From: Bacillota bacterium
GTDB lineage: Bacteria; Bacillota; Bacilli; Paenibacillales; Paenibacillaceae
Direction of reading: 5' to 3'
NCBI GenBank assembly: GCA_023391635.1
Contig: JAEWAQ010000013.1
Span: forward strand, 103,493 to 167,492
DNA length: 64,000 bases
Below the pieces are notes generated by a model. That model made no database searches. It worked only from the letters and a program-made list of their open reading frames with translations, and was not told the origin of the DNA. This document shows, piece by piece, positions 49,909 to 58,609 of this stretch. The translations under genes were made by a program, and so were the position numbers. Position 1 is the stretch's first letter. The number at the start of each line of letters is the position of its first letter.

Positions 49909-50769
49909 ATGCCGGAATGGCTGCAAATTATATTTCGCTCGCTCGGCACGTTGGTCGTGCTGTTCACCTTCACCCGCATTCTGGGCAAGAAGCAGATTTC
50001 GCAATTGACCTTCTTCGAATACGTCATGGGGATTACGCTCGGCGAGCTCGCCGGCTTCATCTCCACCGATATCGAGAAGCACTACTACCTTGGCCTGATC
50101 GCCATGTGTGTCTGGTTCGCCGTTCCGTACGGCATGGAGCGCCTGACACTGAAGAGCGTCAAGCTACGTCATTGGCTGGAGGGCAAGAGCCGGGTGCTCT
50201 TCAAGGAAGGCAAGGTAATGGAGGACAATCTGAAGAAGGAGCGGTTGACCGCAGATGAATTCATGGAGATGCTGCGAAGCAAGAACGTGTTCCGGCTCGC
50301 CGATGTCGAGTTCGCGTCCATGGAGTCCGACGGGCAACTGAGCGTATTGCTCAAGAAAGAGAAACAGCCGGTTACCCCGAGCGATCTTGGCATCCGGACG
50401 GTGAACGAGGTCGAGCCGCAAACTGTCATCATCGACGGCAACATCATGCATGAACCGCTGGCGACGATCGGGCTGAATCCGCAGTGGCTGCTCACGGAAC
50501 TGGAGAAGATCGGCGTCTCGGTGGAGAACGTGTTCCTGGGACAGGTCGATGCTTATCAGCAGTTGTACGTCGATCTGTATGACGATAAGATCAAAGTGCC
50601 CGCTCCGCAAGGCAAAGCATTGCTGTACGCAACCCTGAAGAAGATCCAGGCCGATCTGGAGCTGTTCGCGCTGGCGACCCGCAACCCGGAGGCCAAAGCG
50701 ATGTACGGCAGCAGTTCGAGCCAGATGGAGCAGATGATCGAGCGGCTTCACCCGATGCTGCGGCCATAA
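49909..50769 (+). CDS. DUF421 membrane protein fused to a DUF1657-like domain
   Basis: 286 residues. Three N-terminal membrane helices with TRILGKKQISQLTFFEYVMGITLGELAGFIS in pieces, then the YetF/DUF421 C-terminal domain with KSRVLFKEGKVMEDNLKKERLT and LRSKNVFRLADVEFASMESDGQLSVLLKKEKQ in pieces. The last 50 residues (LKKIQADLELFALATRNPEAKAMY near 245) repeat the DUF1657 pattern of the divergent gene. DUF421 proteins belong to extra spoVA operons that raise spore heat resistance. The fusion puts both partners in one chain. Confidence 0.88.
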   Translation: MPEWLQIIFRSLGTLVVLFTFTRILGKKQISQLTFFEYVMGITLGELAGFISTDIEKHYYLGLIAMCVWFAVPYGMERLTLKSVKLRHWLEGKSRVLFKEGKVMEDNLKKERLTADEFMEMLRSKNVFRLADVEFASMESDGQLSVLLKKEKQPVTPSDLGIRTVNEVEPQTVIIDGNIMHEPLATIGLNPQWLLTELEKIGVSVENVFLGQVDAYQQLYVDLYDDKIKVPAPQGKALLYATLKKIQADLELFALATRNPEAKAMYGSSSSQMEQMIERLHPMLRP

Positions 50770-50841
50770 TCGGAAAAGATACCTTGTTCCTTCACTTCCG
50801 TGGAGCTTCCCTGCGAATAGCGGCACTGTGACACTGTTTCG

Positions 50842-50877
50842 GAGAACCGCCAGGCAGCAGGTTTCCTGACGGTTCTC
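50842..50877. terminator. Hairpin between convergent genes
   Basis: GAGAACCGCCAGG ... CCTGACGGTTCTC, 13-bp arms with one mismatch and no T-run on either side. Its place between the convergent DUF421 and nuclease genes suggests a shared terminator. Confidence 0.55.
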
Positions 50878-50903
50878 TCGCAGGGTACGGCATCGGAGCA
50901 ACC

Positions 50904-51881
50904 TTACGATTCCCGGCGGCGCAACGATTCGATCTGCTTCGCATCCAGGCCGGTAGCTTCGCGTATGTCGTCGACCGTGAAACCTTTCGCCAGCATTCTC
51001 AGCACAATTTGCCGATCGCGCTGCTCGATGCCTTTTTCGATTCCTTTTTCAATTCCTTTTTCGATTCCTTTTTCAATTCCTTCCTTCAAACCCGCTTCTC
51101 GCCCCTTCTCCATCCCCTCATTCATGGCGTCTTCCAGCCAACTTGCCCGATCGTGCAGCGCTTTCTCCCGGATCGCATACAACCGGCGCGTCTGCTCATC
51201 GCTGGCCAGATAATTCAGGCGGGCTTCCGCTTCTTTGATCATGTCATCCACCTCCATCAACTCCTTCAATTGTTCGGTTGTCGTCTTCTGATCCAGAAAC
51301 CTTAGCCAGCGATGCAGCGGGTCATGAATATCGAATGTCATCCTTTTGAACTTCGGACACTCAACAAAGTGAATCTCCAATATATCCGTCAACATATGGT
51401 GCCGATCCTCATCCTCGTATAAGTGAAACGTGTTATGAAATTTGGAGAGAGGCAGGTAGTCATGGTCCAATATGTTGATTCCTATCGTCCGTTTCAGATC
51501 GGAGTAGGATCCGCCTCTTTCTATTACGTCGGAAAGCATGGTAGCTACATAATATAAGCTTCGATGATCCATTCTGGCGAAGCGGCGAACCTGCATCTCG
51601 ACATTAGCCCGCTCCTGCCCTTCGATCTCGCAGAGAATGTCGAGGACGATTTCTTTGTCGCCCAACATCTCGCTTCCCAGATGAGTATCATCGACAATCG
51701 TGATATCCGTTATTCGCTGTTGATCGCCGCGCCTGAGCACCGAATTCAACAGGCTGATTAACAGCGGCTTGCCCTCTTCCTCGCCGAACAACCGTTTGAA
51801 CAGGAAATCGTTCTTCGGGTTCAGCCTTCCCGCAAGCAAGCTGTCTGCATCGCCAATTACTTGCTCCTTCACCATTGTCAT
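50904..51881 (-). CDS. Rpn/PD-(D/E)XK nuclease-family protein
   Basis: About 325 residues from the first of two ATGs behind GAGGAGG. PKNDFLFKRLFGEEEGKPLLISLLNSVL in pieces, then DKEIVLDILCEIEGQERANVEMQVRRFARMDHRSLYYVA in pieces are the recombination-promoting nuclease family core (D...E-x-Q). The C-terminal region has a GIEKGIEKGIEKGIE repeat coded by 12-base near-identical units, followed by a helix-turn-helix-like end (LAKGFTVDDIREATGLDAKQIESL). It may be a mobile-element relic or a domesticated nuclease. Confidence 0.85.
   Translation of the reverse strand: MTMVKEQVIGDADSLLAGRLNPKNDFLFKRLFGEEEGKPLLISLLNSVLRRGDQQRITDITIVDDTHLGSEMLGDKEIVLDILCEIEGQERANVEMQVRRFARMDHRSLYYVATMLSDVIERGGSYSDLKRTIGINILDHDYLPLSKFHNTFHLYEDEDRHHMLTDILEIHFVECPKFKRMTFDIHDPLHRWLRFLDQKTTTEQLKELMEVDDMIKEAEARLNYLASDEQTRRLYAIREKALHDRASWLEDAMNEGMEKGREAGLKEGIEKGIEKGIEKGIEKGIEQRDRQIVLRMLAKGFTVDDIREATGLDAKQIESLRRRES
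51029..51088. repeat. 12-bp coding tandem repeat
   Basis: Alternating TTTTTCGATTCC / TTTTTCAATTCC units encode Gly-Ile-Glu-Lys repeats inside the Rpn-like gene. Five units are close to identical. Slippage could alter the number of repeats without changing the frame. Confidence 0.75.
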
Positions 51882-52160
51882 TATCCTCCTCATTATACCA
51901 TAGCGCGTCGGTTCCAATTGTCGTCTGAAATGCAAAAAACGCGCCTTCCCGTACCCCGTCAATTCGGGATATCGAGAATTGCGCGTGCTTCGCGACAACG
52001 GTATGAATATTTGCAGCTATTGTATCAAATGGAGGCACGATTGTAAATTAGCCGTTTGACCGATCGACACGGTTATATGCACACGGAGGTTGCGGGTTGA
52101 GTTGCACCGCCTGTCCGAATCGTGCTAGGATGAGCCGACGAGTAAGGAGGACGATCATTG

Positions 52161-52946
52161 ATGGATTACGTGGTGCTCGATATTGAATTCAATGGCCGGA
52201 AATTCGCGAGCGATCTGCCGATGGAAGTGATTGAAATCGGCGCGGTTCGGCTGAATGAGCAACTGCAGCCTGTCGGCGAGTTCGAGGCGATGATCAAGCC
52301 CGTCTATTTTGCCAAGCTCAACAGCTTCATCAAGAAGAAAACCGGGATCGCCCAGGAAGAGATCGATCGGGCGAGCGGCTTCCCCGCGGTCATCGCCGAC
52401 TTCCTCGCCTGGTTGAACCAAAGCGAATCATGCATGCTCGTCACCTGGGGCGGCGAGGACCTGAAGCGCATCGTGCTGGATACAAGGATGCACAAGCTGG
52501 ATGACGCGTACTGGCTGGCCGTTCCTTATTATGACTTATTAAAAGGCTACTTGCGCTACAAAGGCGTCACCAATGACGTCAGCGTGGAAGCGGCCGTTGC
52601 GGATCTCGGCATCGAAGACGACGGTTCCGCCCATCGTGCGCTGGACGATGCGAGAATGACGGCGAAGGTGCTGCGGGCGATATTCGAGCATATGGACTGG
52701 TCTCGCACACAGCATTACAAGGACACCTACTCCAACGCCAAAGAACGGCGCCTGGTCAAGAACGCCGTACGGCTATTGTCTGCCCGCAAGACTGCCCTGA
52801 GCTGGGAGCACGTTGCAGAGCAGTTCCTCAAAGATAAAGTGGATTTATCCAATGCCAAGAAAGCGGCGGAATTGGAAGCTTACTTTGTGTCGGAGACGGC
52901 ATCGACCCGCACGAAGACGCTTCCGGACAACCGGTTGCCGACATAA
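52161..52946 (+). CDS. DEDDh 3'-5' exonuclease (KapD-like)
   Basis: 261 residues. VVLDIEFNG (first D/E), MEVIEIGAV, WGGEDLKRI and HRALDDARMTAKVL (the histidine and last aspartate) mark an RNase T / DNA polymerase III epsilon-type exonuclease. The extra C-terminal helical part resembles KapD-like proteins near spore genes. ATG at 52161 follows AAGGAGG; a TTG at 52158 is nearer to it. Confidence 0.83.
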   Translation: MDYVVLDIEFNGRKFASDLPMEVIEIGAVRLNEQLQPVGEFEAMIKPVYFAKLNSFIKKKTGIAQEEIDRASGFPAVIADFLAWLNQSESCMLVTWGGEDLKRIVLDTRMHKLDDAYWLAVPYYDLLKGYLRYKGVTNDVSVEAAVADLGIEDDGSAHRALDDARMTAKVLRAIFEHMDWSRTQHYKDTYSNAKERRLVKNAVRLLSARKTALSWEHVAEQFLKDKVDLSNAKKAAELEAYFVSETASTRTKTLPDNRLPT

Positions 52947-53017
52947 GCGTTCAAGCGCCACATCCCCGGTTCGGATAACCTTGGGCTGGACCGCTGTCTA
53001 CATGCTGCCTGTCGACA

Positions 53018-53449
53018 TCAGATTGGCTTTTTACTATTCCGCATGGCTGCCAGCCGCTTCATATCGCCGGCTTCGCCGTCCGCGAGACGGCGGTACTCGG
53101 CCGATTCCATCGGCACGAGCGCGAGCTTTCCTTCCGCGTTGAAGTGTATGCCCCAGCCGTATTTCTTCGGCAGCATCGAGGCGCGCATGCACGCCTGCGG
53201 CTTCCGGTAGAAGGCTTCCTTCAACTCGTCGCCGTGCTCTTCCAACTCTTCCTGCGGGATTCCCTTATGCCGGGCGTGAACCTCGAACAGTAATTCCTCC
53301 TGCGTATAGCGATACGGATGAGCCGATGCCAGTTCGAATTCGATCCCGGGCTTCGTCTTTCCGTTCTTCTTGTCCGGCGGAATCGAGCCATATTCGACCG
53401 GGCAATCTGCCGCTACTGTAATGAAAGTGTTGTAGTAGTTCCATTCCAT
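53018..53449 (-). CDS. DUF6157-like protein
   Basis: 143 residues started at MEWNYYNTFITVAADCPVEYG behind GGGGGG; the open frame starts 15 bases upstream. The text GKTKPGIEFELASAHPYRYTQEELLFEVHARHKGIP in pieces and a LPKKYGWGIHFNAEGKLALV end match the DUF6157 family of unknown function. Single gene. Confidence 0.75.
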   Translation of the reverse strand: MEWNYYNTFITVAADCPVEYGSIPPDKKNGKTKPGIEFELASAHPYRYTQEELLFEVHARHKGIPQEELEEHGDELKEAFYRKPQACMRASMLPKKYGWGIHFNAEGKLALVPMESAEYRRLADGEAGDMKRLAAMRNSKKPI

Positions 53450-53584
53450 CTCGCCGCCCCCCACTTGTACATGATCCTATTGCTGTCATTATACAGGATT
53501 GGCATCGACGGCGCCTACTGCACATCGCCGAATAACTCGGGGCTCGGCCGCCGTACGCGGATCAATTGCGCCAAGACAACGCGC

Positions 53585-55339
53585 CTATTCTTCCTTTCCC
53601 GCCAGCCAGCGGAACATGCAGCTAATCAGCGGGGGAATGACGGAGACATGCCCTTCCCGTTCGAATTCGCGGTAGCTCACGCTCAGCCCTCCGTCCGAAT
53701 AGGATTGCAAAATCTCGTGCATGCCCCGCGCATCCGAGATCATGGACGGCTTCTCCTCCGAGCCGATTCCGATCAACACATCGGCGCGCACGTCGCCCTG
53801 ACTTAGCCTCTCCCTCAAGCCGTGTCTGCGCTGCAACAGAGCATGATTTTTCCACCAGATGGACGGGCTGCCCGCGACGTAACATCGGAAAGACTCGGGA
53901 CGCGTAAACAGCGCATACAGCGCAAACAATCCGCCCAGAGAGTGGCCGAACAGCGATTGCCGCCGCCGGTCGACCGGGTACCGCCGCTCGATAGCGGGCT
54001 TCAGCTCCTCTTCGATGAAAGCGAGGAAGTCGTCTGTGCCCCCAGTCGTCGGCCATGCCGAGCCGCCCGGACGCTGCGGCAGTTCCGACGGTTCAGCCCG
54101 TTCCGTATAATCGAAGAATCGCTGCTCCGTCACGATCGGTGCATTGGAATCGTAGCCGATCCCGATGACGAGCATCGGCTCGATGCCATGCGGGGGCCGG
54201 GATTGCAGCCGCATCGCCTCGGCCAGCGAGCCGAACGAGGCGTTTCCATCCAGTGCGTAGAGAACCGGGTATCCGCCCTCCGGCGGTGGCGTGACAGGCT
54301 CCGATACGAAGATGCGGTAGTCCCGTCCCGTGCGGGCGGCGCGCATGTCCCATTGCCAGGTTCGCGGGATGACGAATGCGTGCTCCGGCGTCTCCATGCC
54401 GCGGTCCGCCGACTCTATTCCGCAACCCGCGGTTTCGACACCGCGCTTCACCGCCTCGATACCGCTCCCCTCCGACTCGCTGCCGCGCTTCACCGTCTCG
54501 ATACCGCTCCGCTTCGACCCGATGCTACTCCCTGCCGATTCGATGCCGTTCCCCACCGTATCCGAACGATCGGCCCTGCGCATCGCCGCATTCGACGAAT
54601 CCGCCGCTCCGTCTTCGAACAACCACTTCAGCGCCTCGGGAAACTTGGGCAGCATGAACAGCAAATCGTGCGTGCCCCCTTCGACCGTTTCGAACTGCAA
54701 CCGCTCTGCCGGAAATCCTTGCTCAAGCCACAAATCGCGCACTTCCCGATTAAGCCGCACCATGTCGCGCTGTGCGTTCCGCTTGTAGATGCCTTCGCAC
54801 GTTCCGATCGACATGTACACGCGTTGCCGCTCCGACAACGCCGGCTTTTCCCGCAGCCACGCCATGACTCCTTCGTACCAGAAGGAAGTGGACAGCAAGC
54901 CGAGCCGGCCGAACGCATCGGGTCGCCAGCAGCCCGCGAACAGCGAAATCAGGCCGCCCAGAGAAGCCCCGATGACCGCGGTATGTTCGGGCTCCGGCAG
55001 CGTGCGGTAATCCGCGTCCATATAGGGCTTGATGACATCCGCCAATTCATTCGCATAGTCGCGCCCCCGCCCGGCGAAGGATGGCCGATCCGGGACTAGC
55101 GCTTCGGCAGGCCAAGGCGTGTAGTCATCGTTGCGGCTGTCCGTCTCGATCCCGACGAGAATGCACTCCCGCAACAGGCCTTGCGCGTACAGATGATCCA
55201 AATAGTTGAAGCAGCCGGAAGCCAGGTCGCCGCCATCCTGGACATAAGCGACGGGGTACCGTGCATCCGACTGATCGTAGGAAGGCGGCAATGCGATGTG
55301 CAAAACACGCCCGCCTGCGGTTGCTTGCTGTGTTTTCAT
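53585..55339 (-). CDS. Double esterase, siderophore trilactone hydrolase-like
   Basis: About 584 residues made of two alpha/beta-hydrolase (esterase D/Fes-BesA type) domains. First: GASLGG (serine 127) and GGTHDL (histidine 225). Second: GHSLGG (serine 468) and EREGHVSV (histidine 565), with SPSIWWKNHALL typical of YbbA/IroE-like enzymes. A low-complexity linker of about 60 residues made of ESxGxGIExxxRG-like repeats joins them. It follows the FecCD permeases in the same direction, as ybbA does after feuABC in Bacillus. It would release iron by cleaving the imported siderophore. Confidence 0.83.
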   Translation of the reverse strand: MKTQQATAGGRVLHIALPPSYDQSDARYPVAYVQDGGDLASGCFNYLDHLYAQGLLRECILVGIETDSRNDDYTPWPAEALVPDRPSFAGRGRDYANELADVIKPYMDADYRTLPEPEHTAVIGASLGGLISLFAGCWRPDAFGRLGLLSTSFWYEGVMAWLREKPALSERQRVYMSIGTCEGIYKRNAQRDMVRLNREVRDLWLEQGFPAERLQFETVEGGTHDLLFMLPKFPEALKWLFEDGAADSSNAAMRRADRSDTVGNGIESAGSSIGSKRSGIETVKRGSESEGSGIEAVKRGVETAGCGIESADRGMETPEHAFVIPRTWQWDMRAARTGRDYRIFVSEPVTPPPEGGYPVLYALDGNASFGSLAEAMRLQSRPPHGIEPMLVIGIGYDSNAPIVTEQRFFDYTERAEPSELPQRPGGSAWPTTGGTDDFLAFIEEELKPAIERRYPVDRRRQSLFGHSLGGLFALYALFTRPESFRCYVAGSPSIWWKNHALLQRRHGLRERLSQGDVRADVLIGIGSEEKPSMISDARGMHEILQSYSDGGLSVSYREFEREGHVSVIPPLISCMFRWLAGKEE

Positions 55340-55382
55340 CAATGAGCGCTCCTCGTCTCCCTGTATGTCGCCGCCGAACCCT

Positions 55383-56432
55383 TCAATGCCGCGACCGCAT
55401 CAACAAATACACAAAACAAGGTACTCCGACCATCGAGATCACGATACCGACCGCAAGCTCCACGGGGGCGAACACCGTCTTGCCGATGAAATCCGCCGTC
55501 ACGACCATCGCCGACCCGACGAGCCCGCTTACGGGAATGCTCATTCGATGCTGCAATCCGACCAGCCTGCGGGCCATATGCGGCGCGATCAGCCCGACGA
55601 AGCCGACGCTGCCGGACACGGCGACGCTGGCGCCGACCAGCCCGACGCTGGCGAGCAGCAGCACATTTTTCTCCCGCTCGACGCGCACGCCCAGACTGAT
55701 TGCGCTATGCTCCTGCAACTGAAATAAGTCCAGCCGGTAAGACCGCAGCCACACGATCGGCGCGAACAGCAGCAGCGGAGGAAGCACGGCGGCGACGAAT
55801 TTCCAATTTGCGCTATAGATGCTGCCGGCCAGCCATACGACCGCCATTTCATAGTCCTTGGGGTTCATCTTCAAGGAAACGAACACCGTCGCCGCGCCGA
55901 AACCGGAGGCGATCGCTATCCCTACCAGAATGAGGCGTTGTCCGTCAAGGCTGCCTCGCTCCCGCGCGAACAAATAGATCAGCGCCGCAGCCATCATTCC
56001 GCCCACGAGGCCGAACAAGGGCATGGTCATGACCGCCAGCCACCCTGTCGTCACCATCTTCCCTTGCAGCAGGAACATGAACAGGACGACGGACAAGCCC
56101 GCCCCTGCATTGATGCCGAGAATGCCGGGATCCGCCAGACCGTTGCGCGTAATTCCCTGGATGACGGAGCCGGCGATGCCCAGCGCGAAGCCGATCAGCC
56201 CGCCGAGCACAATGCGCGGCAGCCGGAATTCGAAGACGACCAGATCATGGTCCGGCACCCGGTCGATGCGCAGCAGCGTCTTGACCGTATCGGCAACCGA
56301 CAGGTCAAAGGCGCCGTTCGTGAGGCTGAGGTAAGACGCGGCAGCCAGAACGGCCAAGACCGCCGCAACCACGATCCAAAAGCGTGCTGCAAGTCGGTCT
56401 CCCGCTCCCGGGAGGACCGTTCGATTACGCAT
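55383..56432 (-). CDS. Iron-siderophore ABC permease (FecCD family, FeuC-like)
   Basis: 349 residues with about nine membrane helices and the family blocks RLPRIVLGGLIGFALGIAGSVIQGITRNGLADPGILGINAGAGL in pieces, then GSVGFVGLIAPHMARRLVG. It overlaps its partner permease by 8 bases. The ATPase is absent here; a genome-encoded YusV-like subunit is expected. Confidence 0.9.
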   Translation of the reverse strand: MRNRTVLPGAGDRLAARFWIVVAAVLAVLAAASYLSLTNGAFDLSVADTVKTLLRIDRVPDHDLVVFEFRLPRIVLGGLIGFALGIAGSVIQGITRNGLADPGILGINAGAGLSVVLFMFLLQGKMVTTGWLAVMTMPLFGLVGGMMAAALIYLFARERGSLDGQRLILVGIAIASGFGAATVFVSLKMNPKDYEMAVVWLAGSIYSANWKFVAAVLPPLLLFAPIVWLRSYRLDLFQLQEHSAISLGVRVEREKNVLLLASVGLVGASVAVSGSVGFVGLIAPHMARRLVGLQHRMSIPVSGLVGSAMVVTADFIGKTVFAPVELAVGIVISMVGVPCFVYLLMRSRH

Positions 56433-57435
56433 GTTTGCCGCCTCCCCTTGTCTTAATCAGATAAAGGAAGAAGGGAACGCCGAACAAGGCGGTGACCACG
56501 CCGATCGGCGTCTCGAACGGATAATTGACGAAACGGGCCAAAATATCGCACAGCGCCAGAAACAACCCGCCAAGTACGCCGGAGACCGGAATGATACGGC
56601 GATAATCTACGCCGGACAGAAATCTCGCGATATGCGGTACGATCAAGCCGACGAAGGCGATCTTGCCGGCGAGCGCGACGGATACGCCGGTCAGAATGGC
56701 GACCGACAGGATCGCCAGTCCCTTCACCAGACGGGTTCGCTGTCCCAGTCCGGCTGAGACTTCCTCTCCCAGCGACAGCACGGTGATCGACTTGGACAGC
56801 CCGATCGCCAGCCCCAGGCCGATGAACGCGAACGGAACCGCCAGCTTGATCAGCGAAGGATCGAGTTGGTGCAGCCGTGCCTGATACCAGAAGGCAAGTC
56901 CCTGTGAAATCTGGTAGTAAGAAGATAACGCACTGGCGGCGCCGCTGAGGAAGGTACCGATGACCGTGCCGAGTATCGCCAGCTTTACCGGCGACATCCC
57001 GCCCGGAACCGCCCGCGCGATCCCGAACACGAGCACGGCGCCAAGCGCCGACCCGACCAGCGAGACGGCGATCATACCGACGCCGTGCACCCGCGGCAGG
57101 AAGATCATGAAGATCGTCACGGCGAACACCGATCCGTCGGAGACGCCCATGATCGACGGAGAAGCCAGATAGTTTCTCGTCATGCCTTGCATCAGCGCGC
57201 CGGATATCGCCAGGAAAGCGCCGATCAACATCGCCCCGACCACCCTCGGCAAGCGGGACGACCGGATAATCTGATGATCGACGCTGCCGGGGTCGAACCG
57301 CACGAGGGCGTCCCATATGGTCTGGGGAGCGATGGACTTGGCGCCGTACAGCACCGAGAGCAGGATGATCAGAATGGCTGCTGCCGGCGCCAATAACAGG
57401 ATGGCAGCCGGCAGCCATTTGGAATTTCGCATCAT
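56425..57435 (-). CDS. Iron-siderophore ABC permease (FecCD family, FeuB-like)
   Basis: 336 residues with about nine membrane helices. RLPRVVGAMLIGAFLAISGALMQGMTRNYLASPSIMGVSDGSVFAV in pieces and GKIAFVGLIVPHIARFLSGVD are family signatures. It forms a heterodimer channel with the next permease. Confidence 0.9.
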   Translation of the reverse strand: MMRNSKWLPAAILLLAPAAAILIILLSVLYGAKSIAPQTIWDALVRFDPGSVDHQIIRSSRLPRVVGAMLIGAFLAISGALMQGMTRNYLASPSIMGVSDGSVFAVTIFMIFLPRVHGVGMIAVSLVGSALGAVLVFGIARAVPGGMSPVKLAILGTVIGTFLSGAASALSSYYQISQGLAFWYQARLHQLDPSLIKLAVPFAFIGLGLAIGLSKSITVLSLGEEVSAGLGQRTRLVKGLAILSVAILTGVSVALAGKIAFVGLIVPHIARFLSGVDYRRIIPVSGVLGGLFLALCDILARFVNYPFETPIGVVTALFGVPFFLYLIKTRGGGKHA

Positions 57436-57468
57436 GACACGCCTTATCTGAATAAGTCTAGCGGCCGA

Positions 57469-58497
57469 TTACTCGGACAGCTTGCTTGCGAGTGACTTCA
57501 GGAACTCGATTTTGCTGTACGCCGTGCCTCCTTGCGCAAGCGGGTCGACGATATTCACGTATGTCGTGCCGTTCTTCAATGCCTTGATGTTTTTCAGAAT
57601 CGGGTTGTTCTCCAGTTGGTCCCACGCATCCGGATTATCCTTGTTCTCATCCGGCGAGAACTGGACGAACAGGTAATCCGGGTCCATCTCCGCGAACTTC
57701 TCGATCGAGATCATCTCCTGGGCTTTGGCGGCTTGTACTTCTGCCGGCGGCGTAATGCCCAGATCCTCGTACAGCACCGGATTGAAGAAGACGGACGTCG
57801 GATACAAGTAGATATCTCCCGAGCGGATGCGAGCGGCTACGACCTTCTTGTCCTTGAGCTTCTCCGCGAGCTTGGACTTCGTTGTTTCCAGATTCGCCTT
57901 GTATTCGGCAATCGCCTGGGCGGCTTGGTCCTGCTTGCCGGCGAGCTCGCCCAGCAGCGTCACGTTGGCTTCCCAATTCGTGGCGATGTGGGAATAAAGA
58001 ATCGTCGGCGCGATCTTCTTTAGCTGCTCCACTACTTCAGGCTTGAACTTGGTCGTGCCGAGAATGACGTCCGGCTTGAGCGACAGAATCGTCTCGAAAT
58101 TGGGCTCCGTCTTCTCCCCGATCGATTGGGCCTCGGCCGTAATGGATGCGAACATCGGCGGGAATACGCCGGAGAACGAGATCGCGCCGATCGGCTTGAC
58201 GTCCAGCAGAATCGCGTCTTCCATCGCTTCGACCGCACCGGTGATGACGATGCGTTCCGTGCTGGCCGGCAACTCGTATTCCTCGCCTAGATAGGAGATC
58301 TTCTTCGTCGCCGGCTCCGCGCTCTCTGAAGATGAAGCCGAAGCGGCGGGAGATGCGGATTCGCTCGGGGACGACGCGCTTGGCGCCGCACTGCTTGCCT
58401 GGGATTCCGACGCGGACGGGCTGTTTTGACCCCCGCAAGCAGCCAGCAAGAAGGAGAATACCAGAAGGATAGCCAGATGAATTGCTGTTTTTTTCAT
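57469..58497 (-). CDS. Iron-siderophore-binding lipoprotein (FeuA-like)
   Basis: 342 residues from the ATG of MKKTAIHLAILLVFSFLLAACGG, a signal peptide with lipobox. Next comes a serine/alanine-rich spacer (about 25-60), then the type III binding fold with LPASTERIVITGAVEAMEDAILLDVKPIG and LSLKPDVILGT in pieces. It collects the ferri-siderophore. A Fur box lies 45 bases upstream of the start. Confidence 0.9.
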   Translation of the reverse strand: MKKTAIHLAILLVFSFLLAACGGQNSPSASESQASSAAPSASSPSESASPAASASSSESAEPATKKISYLGEEYELPASTERIVITGAVEAMEDAILLDVKPIGAISFSGVFPPMFASITAEAQSIGEKTEPNFETILSLKPDVILGTTKFKPEVVEQLKKIAPTILYSHIATNWEANVTLLGELAGKQDQAAQAIAEYKANLETTKSKLAEKLKDKKVVAARIRSGDIYLYPTSVFFNPVLYEDLGITPPAEVQAAKAQEMISIEKFAEMDPDYLFVQFSPDENKDNPDAWDQLENNPILKNIKALKNGTTYVNIVDPLAQGGTAYSKIEFLKSLASKLSE

Positions 58498-58541
58498 GTC
58501 TTTCGAAAGACCCCTTTCCATGCCACTCGCATGCTATAAGT

Positions 58542-58560
58542 GATAATGATTCTCATTATC
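58542..58560. promoter_or_regulatory. Fur box of the transport operon
   Basis: GATAATGATTCTCATTATC, 17 of 19 bases of the standard Fur box, upstream of the binding lipoprotein gene. Iron repression of the operon is expected. Confidence 0.85.
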
Positions 58561-58609
58561 GATGTTAGAGTAAAGATTACGTTACGACCATGGACTGGAT
58601 CCGGAAAAT

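Noticed and set aside
54420..54560. Separate repetitive element in the esterase linker
   Set aside because: The repeats stay in frame within one protein and show no terminal repeats or target duplication, so they are coding repeats.
53822..55099. 425-codon plus-strand frame opposite the double esterase
   Set aside because: Antisense shadow of the esterase with arginine-rich sequence and no ribosome site.
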